DNA from: Opitutia bacterium
Lineage (GTDB): Bacteria; Verrucomicrobiota; Verrucomicrobiae; Opitutales; UBA953
Assembly: GCA_004558035.1 (NCBI GenBank)
Contig: SFEJ01000005.1
Location: forward strand, 1 to 64,000
Length of the DNA: 64,000 bases
Direction of reading: 5' to 3'
Shown: positions 8,254-16,304 of the stretch, one piece after another
Position numbering within the stretch: position 1 is the stretch's first letter
Layout of the letters: every line of letters begins with the position of its first letter
The notes under the pieces: model-generated
Database searches by the model: none
Told to the model about the DNA's origin: nothing
Seen by the model: the letters and a program-made list of their open reading frames with translations, nothing else
Made by a program: the position numbers and the translations under genes

Positions 8254-9678
8254 ATGCGGCGAACTTCGTTTCCAGTCTTTCTTTTCGCTTTTTCCGCGGC
8301 GGCGCTGTGCCTCGCGGGCTGTTCGTCCTATCCCGGAAAATCCCGGGAAATGCGCGGCGCCTGGCTGCGCGGCGACTGGTCGGGCGCGGAAAAGATCGCC
8401 GTCGCCGAAGCCGCCGACGCCGGCGAGAACGACCGGCTCGTCTGGGAGCTCGACGCCGCGACGCTGCTGCGCGCCAACGGCAGGGACGCCGACGCGCGCG
8501 CCGCGCTGGACAAGGCGGCGGCGACCGTCGGCGAGTGGGACGAAAAGGCGGAGACGCTGCTTTCCAAGGAGGCTTCGGCGACGCTCGTCAACCTCACGGC
8601 GCTGCCGTACCGCGGGCGCGGCTCCGACCGCATCATGCTCCACACCTACCGCGCGCTGAACTTTCTGGAGACGGGGCGGAACGACGACGCCCGCGTCGCG
8701 CTCAACGCCGCCTACCGCGCGCAGACCGAGGCGGTCGAGGCGAACGCCGAAGCCATCGAGGCCGCCCGCGAGAACGCGGCGAAGAACGAGGTCGATCTCG
8801 AAAAGCTGAGCAAGGAGCCCGACGTCGCGTCCAAGCTGCGCGCCGCGGAGAACTCGCTGCCCGAAGTCGCCGTGTACGCGGACTACGTCAACCCGTTCAC
8901 GACGTGGCTGCACGGCATCTATTTTCTTTACGCGGGAACGGACGGCGCCGACCGCGAGCGCGCCCGCAAGTCGCTCTCGCGCGTCGAAAGCATGGAGCCG
9001 GGAAATTCCTTCGTCGCCGAGGACGCCGCGCGCGCCGAAGACGCCGCCGATCCCGCCGAGCCGCCGCGGACGTACGTGATTTTCGAATACGGCACGGCGC
9101 CGACGCTCGTCGAAGAGCGCGCGGACCTGCTCCTGCCGTTCCCGACGGGACACGGCTTCACGATCGCGCCGGTCGGCATCGCCCTGCCCAAGCTCGCGGG
9201 AACGCAGAGCCCCGCGACGCCCGCGCTGACGGCGGACGGCGTTCCCGCGCAGCGCGTCTGCGACATGAAGCGCGTCGTCAAGACCGACTTCGAGAACGCC
9301 TATCCGGGCGTGCTCGCGCGCACGCTGACGACGGCGTTCGTGAAGACGGCGGCGAGCGTCGCGGCGAATTTCGCGGCATCGGAATACGCGCGGCGGGACG
9401 GAAGCGCGGGCTCGGCGCTGATCGCGCTCGGCACGATGGTCGGCACGAGCGTCGCGACGATCGCCTCCGCCGAGGCGGATCTGCGCCTGTGGCAGACGCT
9501 GCCGGACTCGTTTTACGTCGCGTCGTTCCCGACGCCCGCGTCGCGCCGCGCGGAGATCTTCGTCGGCGCGCGCCGCATCGAAGTCGCGCTCGCGCCCGGC
9601 CGCGTGAACGTCGTCTGCGTGCGCACAGTCGGAACCGAGGCGGCGCCGCGCGTCTCGCAGTTCGTTCTCAGGAAGTGA
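8254..9678 (+). CDS. lipoprotein of the COG3014 family
   Basis: This 474-residue protein has a lipoprotein signal peptide ending in CLAGC (Cys about 20), so it should be attached to the outer or inner membrane. The first half contains helical TPR-like pairs (LETGRNDDARVALNAAYRAQ). The second half contains VIFEYGTAPTLVEERADLLLPFP, typical of the COG3014 family. I chose the ATG at 8254 because it begins directly at the signal peptide, although the frame is open further upstream. Genes of this family commonly precede ycfL and lpoB as here, which points to a role in peptidoglycan synthase activation. No enzymatic activity is known. Confidence 0.8.
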   Translation: MRRTSFPVFLFAFSAAALCLAGCSSYPGKSREMRGAWLRGDWSGAEKIAVAEAADAGENDRLVWELDAATLLRANGRDADARAALDKAAATVGEWDEKAETLLSKEASATLVNLTALPYRGRGSDRIMLHTYRALNFLETGRNDDARVALNAAYRAQTEAVEANAEAIEAARENAAKNEVDLEKLSKEPDVASKLRAAENSLPEVAVYADYVNPFTTWLHGIYFLYAGTDGADRERARKSLSRVESMEPGNSFVAEDAARAEDAADPAEPPRTYVIFEYGTAPTLVEERADLLLPFPTGHGFTIAPVGIALPKLAGTQSPATPALTADGVPAQRVCDMKRVVKTDFENAYPGVLARTLTTAFVKTAASVAANFAASEYARRDGSAGSALIALGTMVGTSVATIASAEADLRLWQTLPDSFYVASFPTPASRRAEIFVGARRIEVALAPGRVNVVCVRTVGTEAAPRVSQFVLRK

Positions 9679-9687
9679 AATCGGTGC

Positions 9688-9836
9688 AAAAGGTGATGAG
9701 GTTATGGAGTTATGGCGGTGATGAAGTTCATTGCGTTCGGCTTTGCCGAAAGGATTTCGAAATTTTTCGCGGAGCGAAAGGCAATCAACTTCCATAACCT
9801 TCATAACTTCGTCGCTTCATGACCTTTCCAAACAAT
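9688..9836. repeat. long palindromic intergenic repeat, copy A
   Basis: The outer arms GTGATGAGGTTATGGAG and CTTCATAACTTCGTCGC are roughly complementary. The core contains GCGTTCGGCTTTGCCGAAAGG and CGCGGAGCGAAAGGC, each able to form a hairpin. Copies B (10903-11041, inverted) and C (19222-19376) share this layout. It separates two genes of one likely operon. Confidence 0.75.
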
Positions 9837-9853
9837 TTATGACCACAATCCGC

Positions 9854-10276
9854 ATGAAACACAGATTCCTCTCCGTCGCGGCGGCGCTCGTCTCCGCGCT
9901 CGCGCTGAGCGCGTGCTCGGCGTCCGTCAACACGATCGAAAAGGCGAATCCCGAAGCGCGCCCGACGCTCGAGAACGACCGCCGCGTCGTCACCGACGCG
10001 GGAACGCGCGACATGGCGTCGCTGATCGAAATCCGCACGGGCACGACGCCCGACGGCAGCCTGCTGAAGATTCAGCTCGAAGTGATGAACCGCACGCGCT
10101 CCGTCGGCAGGCTCGCCTGGTGCGTCGAATGGTACGACGCGCAGGGCATGAAGATCGCCGTTCCCGCGTCGTGGATTCCGCTCGCGATCGCGCCCGCGAA
10201 GATCGAGTCGATCGTCGCCGTCGCGCCGAACGCCGACGCGAAGGACTTCCGCATCTCGCTGAAGCGCGCCGAATGA
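9854..10276 (+). CDS. ycfL: YcfL-family (DUF1425) lipoprotein
   Basis: This 140-residue protein has a signal peptide and lipobox (ALSAC, Cys about 21). The mature part resembles DUF1425/YcfL, a small beta-sandwich lipoprotein encoded next to LpoB in many bacteria (VMNRTRSVGRLAWCVEWYDAQGM is the typical strand region). I preferred the ATG at 9854 because it leads directly into the signal peptide, although the ATG at 9839 is possible. There is no Shine-Dalgarno sequence, and the upstream DNA is the palindromic repeat. It is likely co-transcribed with lpoB, 39 bases downstream. Confidence 0.82.
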   Translation: MKHRFLSVAAALVSALALSACSASVNTIEKANPEARPTLENDRRVVTDAGTRDMASLIEIRTGTTPDGSLLKIQLEVMNRTRSVGRLAWCVEWYDAQGMKIAVPASWIPLAIAPAKIESIVAVAPNADAKDFRISLKRAE

Positions 10277-10315
10277 ACCGATTTTCAAACCGAAAAAAAA
10301 CGTAAGGACAATATC

Positions 10316-10897
10316 ATGACGAAAACGAAACGAATTCTCTCCGCGATCTCGATCTGCGCCGCCGCGCTCGCGCTCGGCGCCTGCGCCTCCCAGAAGGCGC
10401 GCTACGTCGATTCCGCGGGAACGGAGACCGTCGTCTCCCTCAACAAGGTGGACATTCAGGACTTCCGCGCCGCGACGAACGCGCTCGTCGCCGACATGCT
10501 GCAGTGGGACGCGTTCGCGGGCGCGAAGAAGCCCGTCGTCGCGCTCAGCCGCGTCGTGAACGACACGAGCGCGAACTTCGACACGGCGCTGCTCACCAAT
10601 CAGGTGCAGGAGGCGATTCTGAAATCGCGCAAGGCGACGATCTCGATGTCGATGAGCGCCGACCGCAACGACGACGTCGTGCGTCAGGACGTCGCCGCGC
10701 TCGGCGGCACGAAGACCGTCGTTCCCGACCTGACGCTGATCGGCAAGATCTCCGAAGTCGCCACGAACGCCGGCGGCGTGAAGCAGGTCACCTACGTCTT
10801 CCAGATGCGCCTCGTCGAGGCGGCGAGCGGCAACGTCGTCTGGATGAACTCGAAGGAGATCACCAAGCAGGGCGAAAAGAACGCCGTCGGATGGTGA
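10316..10897 (+). CDS. lpoB: penicillin-binding protein activator LpoB
   Basis: This 193-residue lipoprotein (lipobox LGAC near residue 23) matches the LpoB/PBP1B activator family. In E. coli LpoB reaches from the outer membrane through the peptidoglycan to stimulate the bifunctional synthase PBP1B. The conserved stretch VALSRVVNDTSANFDTALL and the C-terminal MRLVEAASGNVVWMNSKEI are typical. A Shine-Dalgarno-like TAAGGAC lies 9 bases before the ATG, one of few in the window. It forms a cluster with the COG3014 and YcfL genes. Confidence 0.88.
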   Translation: MTKTKRILSAISICAAALALGACASQKARYVDSAGTETVVSLNKVDIQDFRAATNALVADMLQWDAFAGAKKPVVALSRVVNDTSANFDTALLTNQVQEAILKSRKATISMSMSADRNDDVVRQDVAALGGTKTVVPDLTLIGKISEVATNAGGVKQVTYVFQMRLVEAASGNVVWMNSKEITKQGEKNAVGW

Positions 10898-10902
10898 TCG
10901 AG

Positions 10903-11041
10903 GAAGTGATGAGGTGACGGAGTTATGAGGTTATGAAGTTGCAGTGCTTTTCGCTTCGCGAAGAAGATTTCGAAAAGCCTTTCGGCGCAGCCGAACGCAA
11001 TGAACTTCATAACCTCCATAACCTCATCACTTCATAACTTT
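10903..11041. repeat. long palindromic intergenic repeat, copy B
   Basis: Largely the reverse complement of copy A: GAGTTATGAGGTTATGAAG at the left, CATAACCTCATCACTTCATAAC at the right, and a core with CCTTTCGGCGCAGCCGAACGC. It fills the gap between lpoB and the M48 protease gene. Confidence 0.75.
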
Positions 11042-11084
11042 CCCCTTAACCTTTAACCTCTTAACCTTTCAACTCCTTTCCCCC

Positions 11085-12878
11085 GTGTCCGGAACGAACT
11101 TTTTCGAGCGCCAGGACCGCGCGCGCCGAGCGACGCGGCGGCTCGTCGTGTGGTTCGCGCTCGCGGTGCTCGGCACGGCGGGAACGATCTACGCGATCGC
11201 GGCCTTCGTACGCGCGCAGGCGGGAGAGCCCTTTTGGGAGCCGGAGCTCTTCGCGTGGATCTTCGGCGGCACGCTGCTCTTCGTCGGCGGCGCGAGCCTG
11301 TTCAAGTCGCTGGAAATGGGCGGCTCCGGCGGCGCGGAAATCGCGAAGGCGCTCGGCGGCGTTCCCGTCCCGCCGACGACGAGCGCACCGCGCGAGCGCC
11401 GGCTCGTCAACGTCGTGCAGGAAATGTCCGTCGCCTCGGGCGTGCCGATGCCGCGGATCTTCGTGCTCGAGCGCGAGAGCAGCATCAACGCGTTCGCGGC
11501 GGGAACGCGCGCGGACGACGCGGCGATCGCGGTCTCGCGCGGCGCGCTCGAAAAGCTTTCGCGCGACGAGCTGCAGGCGGTCGTCGGGCACGAATTTTCG
11601 CACGTCCTGAACGGTGACATGCGGCTGAACGTGAAGCTCTGCGGCTGGATCTTCGGGCTGGTCGCGCTCTCGATTCTCGGGCGCGTGCTGACGCGCGGCG
11701 CGTTCATCGCGGGCGGCGGGCGTTCCCGCAGGAACGACGCCCTCCCGATCATGCTGATCGGGCTCGCGGTCATGCTCGCGGGCGCGATCGGGCAGTTTTT
11801 CGCGAGCCTCATTCAGGCGGCGATTTCGCGGCATCGGGAACGCCTCGCGGACGCCTCGGCGACGCAGTTCACGCGCAACCCGCTCGCGCTCGCCCGCGCG
11901 CTTTCGCGCATCGGCGGCGACACGAGCCGCCTCGTCTCGCCGCGCGCGGGCGAATACGCGCACTTCTTTTTCGCGGACGGCGTCGGCGCGCTCTTCGCGA
12001 CGCACCCGCCGCTCGAGGAACGCATCCGCGCGCTCGATCCCGCCTGGGACGGAAAATTTCTCCCGCCGCTGCGCGGGATCGCGCCCGCGGAAACGGAAGC
12101 CGCTCCGCGCGACGCGCGCGTCTCGGGAATCGGCGCGGGCGCGCTTTTCTCCGAGCCCGCCTGGCGCCTGCGCGAGCTCGTGAAGAGCGCAGACGGCGCG
12201 TGCGCGGCGGTCTTCATGGCGCTGATGACGGATTCTCCCGAGCGCAACCGCGAGCAGGCGGAGCTGCTCCTGCGCAGCGAGAGCAGACACGTCTTCGCGC
12301 TCGCGGAAAAGCACTGGGACGCCGTCGCCGCGCTCCCGCCGGAAAAACGCATTTCGCTCGTCGTGCTCGCCGCGCCGAATCTGCGCGCGTTCCCGCCCGC
12401 CCGCCGCCGCGAGTTCTGCGCGACGCTGCGCCGCCTCGCCGAAATCGACGGCGAGGTCTCGCTCTTCGAATTCCTGATTCTGCGCGCCGTCGAGGGCGTG
12501 CTCTTCGCGCCGGAGCGCGGGACGTTCTCGCGGGAACGCGCCCTGCGCGCGGCGGGCGTCGTCTTCGCCGCGATGATGCGCGAAAACGCGTTCCCGGCGG
12601 ACGAGGCGGCGCGGCACCTCCGCGAAATTCTCGCCGAGGAAAAGACGTTCGCAGAGCTCGCCTCCGCCGGCGTTCCCGCGCGCGCGCCGGGCATGGACGA
12701 GCTCGACGCCGCGCTCGACGCGCTGCGCGGCGCGCCCGTTCTCTTCCGCGAAAGCCTGATGCGCGTCTGCGCCCGCGTCGCCGAGCGAGACGGCGTCGTC
12801 TCGCCGCGGGAACGCGACCTCCTCAACGCGCTTTCGCTCGCGCTCGCCTGTCCGCTTTACGCGCGCGTCTCATTGTGA
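11085..12878 (+). CDS. membrane-bound M48 metalloprotease with TerB-like C-terminus
   Basis: In this 597-residue protein two N-terminal membrane helices (about residues 23-45 and 53-72) precede an HtpX-like M48 domain with zinc motif HEFSH near residue 169. A second hydrophobic pair follows (near 185-245), then RERLAD, which supplies the third zinc ligand. The active site should face the cytoplasm as in HtpX. The last 200 or so residues form an extra helical region with IDGEVSLFEF and RDGVVSPRERDLL repeats, like TerB-type domains. The likely role is membrane-protein quality control. The start is GTG, because the frame has no ATG near the first helix. Confidence 0.85.
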   Translation: MSGTNFFERQDRARRATRRLVVWFALAVLGTAGTIYAIAAFVRAQAGEPFWEPELFAWIFGGTLLFVGGASLFKSLEMGGSGGAEIAKALGGVPVPPTTSAPRERRLVNVVQEMSVASGVPMPRIFVLERESSINAFAAGTRADDAAIAVSRGALEKLSRDELQAVVGHEFSHVLNGDMRLNVKLCGWIFGLVALSILGRVLTRGAFIAGGGRSRRNDALPIMLIGLAVMLAGAIGQFFASLIQAAISRHRERLADASATQFTRNPLALARALSRIGGDTSRLVSPRAGEYAHFFFADGVGALFATHPPLEERIRALDPAWDGKFLPPLRGIAPAETEAAPRDARVSGIGAGALFSEPAWRLRELVKSADGACAAVFMALMTDSPERNREQAELLLRSESRHVFALAEKHWDAVAALPPEKRISLVVLAAPNLRAFPPARRREFCATLRRLAEIDGEVSLFEFLILRAVEGVLFAPERGTFSRERALRAAGVVFAAMMRENAFPADEAARHLREILAEEKTFAELASAGVPARAPGMDELDAALDALRGAPVLFRESLMRVCARVAERDGVVSPRERDLLNALSLALACPLYARVSL

Positions 12879-12891
12879 TTTACTGGTTCCC

Positions 12892-13572
12892 ATGAGCAGC
12901 TTCGACGTCTCCGCAATCTCGACCGTCTTCTTCGACCTGGACGGCACCCTCATCGACAACTTCAGCGCGATCTACCGCTGCTACGCGGACGTGGCGCGGC
13001 GGCTCGGGCTCGAACCGAAGAGCTACGAAACGCTGCGCGCGACGGTCGGCGGCTCGATCACGCTCACGCTCTCGCGGCTCATCGGCGAAGAGCTCGCCGC
13101 CGAGGGCGTGAAGCTCTTCCGCGAACATTTTCCCGACGTGATGCTCGACGACGTGTACGCGCTCGACGGCGCCGAGTGGATCCTGAAGAAGCTGCGGGAA
13201 CGCGGGCTGAAGACCGCCGTCTTCACGAACAAGGATTTTTCGGCGACGACGCGGATTCTGGACTTTCTCGAACTGGCGCCGCTGCTCGACGCCGTCTTCG
13301 GCACGAATCTGCCGGACATGCCCTGGCGCAAGCCCGACCGCGAGTATTCCGAATACGTGCTCGCGAAGACGGGCGTCGCGCCGAAAAACGCCCTGCTCGT
13401 CGGCGACTCCCCCTTCGACGTCGGCGCCGCGCGCGTCGCGGGAATGCCCGTCGCCTGCGTCGCCACGGGAACGCACATGCCCGAGGCGCTGATCGAGGCG
13501 ATCGGCGACCAGGAGGCCGTCTTCCCGAACCTCTACGCGCTCGGCCGCGACCTCTTCGGCTTCACGCTCTGA
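12892..13572 (+). CDS. HAD-family hydrolase, phosphoglycolate phosphatase-like
   Basis: This 226-residue protein has HAD motif I FFDLDGTLID at about residue 12, the nucleophile and acid/base aspartates included. Motif II is VFTNKD near 105, the lysine is in WRKPDRE near 145, and motif IV is VGDSPFD near 167. A small helical cap lies between motifs I and II, as in Gph-type phosphatases. The reaction is probably hydrolysis of a small phosphate ester such as 2-phosphoglycolate, but the substrate is unproven. It starts 13 bases after the protease stop. Confidence 0.87.
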   Translation: MSSFDVSAISTVFFDLDGTLIDNFSAIYRCYADVARRLGLEPKSYETLRATVGGSITLTLSRLIGEELAAEGVKLFREHFPDVMLDDVYALDGAEWILKKLRERGLKTAVFTNKDFSATTRILDFLELAPLLDAVFGTNLPDMPWRKPDREYSEYVLAKTGVAPKNALLVGDSPFDVGAARVAGMPVACVATGTHMPEALIEAIGDQEAVFPNLYALGRDLFGFTL

Positions 13573-13611
13573 ACGCCGCGCGTCTCCGTTTTCCGTTTTT
13601 CATTTTCCGCC

Positions 13612-13950
13612 ATGTCCAAAGAAAAATCGCTCGCTCTTTTCCGCACGCCGCCGCGCAACTGCAACTGCGCGCAGACGATCGCCGTCGGCTTCGGCCGCGA
13701 AGATCTCTTCGCCGAATTCGCGTCCTGCGGCGGCGGCCGCGCGCCCGACGGGCTCTGCGGCGCGATCTACGCCGCGACGCGCCTCGCGCCCGAATCCGCG
13801 CGCGCGGCGATGATCGAAGCCTTCCGCGCGAAAAACGGCTCCGCGCTCTGCCGCGAGCTGAAGCGCGACTTCCGCGTGCCCTGCCCGCAATGCGTCGCGA
13901 CCGCCGCCGAGCTGCTGGAGGACGCGGCGCGCCCGCCGCGGGCGGAGTGA
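13612..13950 (+). CDS. C_GCAxxG_C_C family redox-like protein
   Basis: This 112-residue protein resembles the C_GCAxxG_C_C family, small cysteine-rich proteins often found near redox or metal enzymes. Visible signatures are FRTPPRNCNCAQTIAVGF near residue 10, CGGGRAPDGLCGAIYAA near 40, and a late CPQC pair near 95. No signal peptide is present, so it is cytoplasmic. Function is not established. A thiol-based redox or metal-binding role is inferred from the cysteine pattern. No Shine-Dalgarno sequence precedes the ATG. Confidence 0.8.
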   Translation: MSKEKSLALFRTPPRNCNCAQTIAVGFGREDLFAEFASCGGGRAPDGLCGAIYAATRLAPESARAAMIEAFRAKNGSALCRELKRDFRVPCPQCVATAAELLEDAARPPRAE

Positions 13951-14011
13951 AAAAAGTCCCGGCGTCCTTCGCGTTTGAAAAATTCGCGGGAACGCGCATA
14001 CTCGCGCCATC

Positions 14012-14584
14012 ATGAATTCTCAAATCCAGGACGAAGTTCTTCAAATCTTCAAGGACAGCGGCGCGCTCCTCACGGGGCATTTCATTCTGCGCAGCGGTCT
14101 GCACAGCGCGAACTACTTTCAGTGCGCGCAGGTGTGCCAGTACATGGACAAGGTCTCGCGCCTCGTCGAGTTGCTGCTCCCGAAGCTGAAGGGGCTCGGC
14201 GCGGAGACGGTGCTCGCGCCCGCGATGGGCGGGCTCGTCGTCGGGCAGGAAATCGCGCGTCAGCTCGGCGCGCGCTTCATCTTCGCCGAAAAGGAGGACA
14301 ACAAGCTCGTGCTGCGGCGCAATTTCAGAATCGCGCCGGGCGAAAAGATTCTCGTCGCCGAGGACGTCGTGACTCGCGGCGGCCGCGTGATCGAGTGCGC
14401 GGACATCATCAAAGCCTGGGGCGGCGTTCCCGTGGCGTGCGCGATGCTCGTGGACCGTTCCGCCGGCAACGCGACGCTGCCGATGCCCGCCGTCTCGCTG
14501 CTCGAACTTTCGTTCCCGACCTACCCCGCCGACGCGCTCCCGCCCGAGCTCGCCGCGATTCCCGCGACGCACCCGGGCTCGTAA
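14012..14584 (+). CDS. pyrE: orotate phosphoribosyltransferase
   Basis: This 190-residue enzyme adds orotate to PRPP to make OMP in pyrimidine synthesis. Features are the N-terminal GHFILRSGLHS, in which the loop binds orotate, AMGGLVVGQEIARQLGARFIF, and the PRPP motif ILVAEDVVTRGG near residue 115 (normally VEDVVTTGGS). Length is normal. It is the only de novo pyrimidine gene in the window. It is followed by a repeat-filled gap. Confidence 0.92.
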   Translation: MNSQIQDEVLQIFKDSGALLTGHFILRSGLHSANYFQCAQVCQYMDKVSRLVELLLPKLKGLGAETVLAPAMGGLVVGQEIARQLGARFIFAEKEDNKLVLRRNFRIAPGEKILVAEDVVTRGGRVIECADIIKAWGGVPVACAMLVDRSAGNATLPMPAVSLLELSFPTYPADALPPELAAIPATHPGS

Positions 14585-14585
14585 A

Positions 14586-14692
14586 AAAAAACAACCACAA
14601 ACGAACACGAATCCGCACGAATGAAAAAACGCAAAGAAGCCTTTTCGTGAAAATTCGTGTTCATTCGCGGTTCCAAAAAAAAATCTCCATGG
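14586..14692. repeat. ACGAACACGAAT-type inverted repeat
   Basis: AACCACAAACGAACACGAAT on the left pairs imperfectly with ATTCGTGTTCATTCGCGGTT on the right, with CGCAAAGAAGCC between. Related copies lie at 38676-38792, 29084-29125, 20328-20365 and 21950-21990. The remainder of the gap to 14786 shows nothing else. Confidence 0.7.
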
Positions 14693-14786
14693 ATTTTCAA
14701 ACCAAACCCGCACGCGTTCCCGCGAAGCTTGCCGGAGGCGCGCCGCCGCGAATCTTTATCCCGCAAGCCTGCTGATTTTTCCGAAA

Positions 14787-15305
14787 ATGCCCATCTTTTC
14801 GCTGCTCATTTTCCTGCCGCTGATCCTCCTCCCGTGGTGTCTCTGCGGAGCGAGACTGATGAGGCGCTTCGGCGCCGGCGAAGCGGCTCGTTTTTGCGGT
14901 TGCGGGCCGATTCTCTTTTTTCTCGCCGCGGAACTTTTCGTCGTTTTCAGCATGGCGTCCGGCATGGCCGCGGGAATCTGCGCCGCGGCAGCCGGCGCCG
15001 CGCTTTTCGCCGCGCTGTGGTTTCTCGCGGGCAGATTCGGATTCAAAGGCGTGATTTTTCCGCAGCTTCTCTTGTTCGTTTTGCTCCTCGCATGGATTCG
15101 GACGAAGAGCGGAAGCGCGGAGCCGGAAACGTGCGCGACGACGCAGCTCGTCTTCGTCCAACTCATCGTCTTTTACGAAGCGTATTTTCTGCTTTGCGTG
15201 TTCTTATCCTGGATCGCGGAAAAAGCCGTGACGCGGTTCCGGAAAAAACGCGCTCCCGCGGAGGAAAATTCTCCCGATGCGGAGAAAACGGATTTAAGCC
15301 GATGA
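14787..15305 (+). CDS. small membrane protein of unknown function
   Basis: This 172-residue protein has four clear hydrophobic segments (about residues 2-22, 40-60, 62-80, 88-105) and a probable fifth (125-145), then a charged C-terminal tail of about 25 residues (RFRKKRAPAEEN). The short loops suggest an integral inner-membrane protein. I do not recognise a family. It stands alone between pyrE and a convergent methyltransferase gene. Confidence 0.65.
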   Translation: MPIFSLLIFLPLILLPWCLCGARLMRRFGAGEAARFCGCGPILFFLAAELFVVFSMASGMAAGICAAAAGAALFAALWFLAGRFGFKGVIFPQLLLFVLLLAWIRTKSGSAEPETCATTQLVFVQLIVFYEAYFLLCVFLSWIAEKAVTRFRKKRAPAEENSPDAEKTDLSR

Positions 15306-15385
15306 AAAATCTTCGCGCGCCTCGCCCGGCGGGAACGCGCATTGTCCGATAAAAAACGGAAACAGACCCGCGTGCGTTCCCGCGC

Positions 15386-16273
15386 TCAGCGGGTCCACTT
15401 CGCCCAGAGCGAGAGCGGGAGCAGGCGCGCGGCGGGAGAGCTTTCCCGCGTCGCGAGCTCGCCGAACGTGACGTTCCCGCCGGGGAGTTTCGCCGTCGTC
15501 GCCTCGATCAGATTTCTGCAGAGCAGCGACGACGCGTCAATCGTGTAGAGCGTGAGGATCATCAGCGAGGCGCGCGGCGAAAGCAGCTCGCGGCAGACTT
15601 CGAGCAGCGGCGGCAGGTCGCGCTCGACCTTCCAGAGCTCGCCGCCGGGGCCGCGCCCGAACGCCGGCGGATCGAGCAGAATCGCCTCGTACGTGTTCCC
15701 GCGGCGCGCTTCGCGCGCGCAGAACTTCACCGCGTCCTCGAGAATCCAGCGGATCGGCGCGTCCGCGAGCCCGGAGATCTCCTGATTGCGCCGTCCCCAC
15801 GCGACGGCGGGCTTCGACGCGTCCACATGCGCGACGTGCCAGCCCGCGCGCGCGGCGGCGAGCGACGCCGCGCCCGTGTACCCGAAGAGGTTGAGCAGCC
15901 TGCGCGGCGGCGCGCCCGCGGGAACGGGATTGTTCAGCACGAAATCCCAGTGCGGCGACTGCTCGGGGAAGACGCCGATCTGCTTCGAGCGGTCCATGAA
16001 GCGCAGCTGCAGCGCGAACGCGTCGCGGAACTTCAGCATCCAGGGCTCGGGCGCGCGCCCGCCGCGGAAACGCCAGGCGCCTTCGCGCGAGCCGTCGTCC
16101 TCGTGCACGGCGACGGCGGCGCGCCATTCCGCGTCCGGGAGCGTCGGTTTCCACCACGCTTTGGGTTCGCTGCGGACGATGCGCACGTTCCCGAACTGTT
16201 CGAGTTTTCGGCGGTTTCCGCTGTCGAGCAGACGGTAGCCGGTGCAGACGTTTTCAAGGAGTTCGATGTTCAT
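15386..16273 (-). CDS. class I SAM-dependent methyltransferase, RlmI/RlmK-like
   Basis: This 295-residue protein has a SAM-binding motif LLNLFGYTGAASLAAARAG near residue 140, VDASKPAVAWGRRNQ (motif II) and the catalytic LLDPPAFGRG (motif IV) near 205. This layout is typical of the 23S rRNA m5C/m2G methyltransferases of the COG1092 group. The N-terminal PUA domain of RlmI is missing, so target recognition must differ. An rRNA substrate is likely but not proven. It lies 31 bases after the mutL stop on the same strand and may be co-transcribed with mutL. Confidence 0.8.
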   Translation of the reverse strand: MNIELLENVCTGYRLLDSGNRRKLEQFGNVRIVRSEPKAWWKPTLPDAEWRAAVAVHEDDGSREGAWRFRGGRAPEPWMLKFRDAFALQLRFMDRSKQIGVFPEQSPHWDFVLNNPVPAGAPPRRLLNLFGYTGAASLAAARAGWHVAHVDASKPAVAWGRRNQEISGLADAPIRWILEDAVKFCAREARRGNTYEAILLDPPAFGRGPGGELWKVERDLPPLLEVCRELLSPRASLMILTLYTIDASSLLCRNLIEATTAKLPGGNVTFGELATRESSPAARLLPLSLWAKWTR

Positions 16274-16304
16274 GGCGTTTTTCTCGGTCGGGCGTTCCCG
16301 CGCG

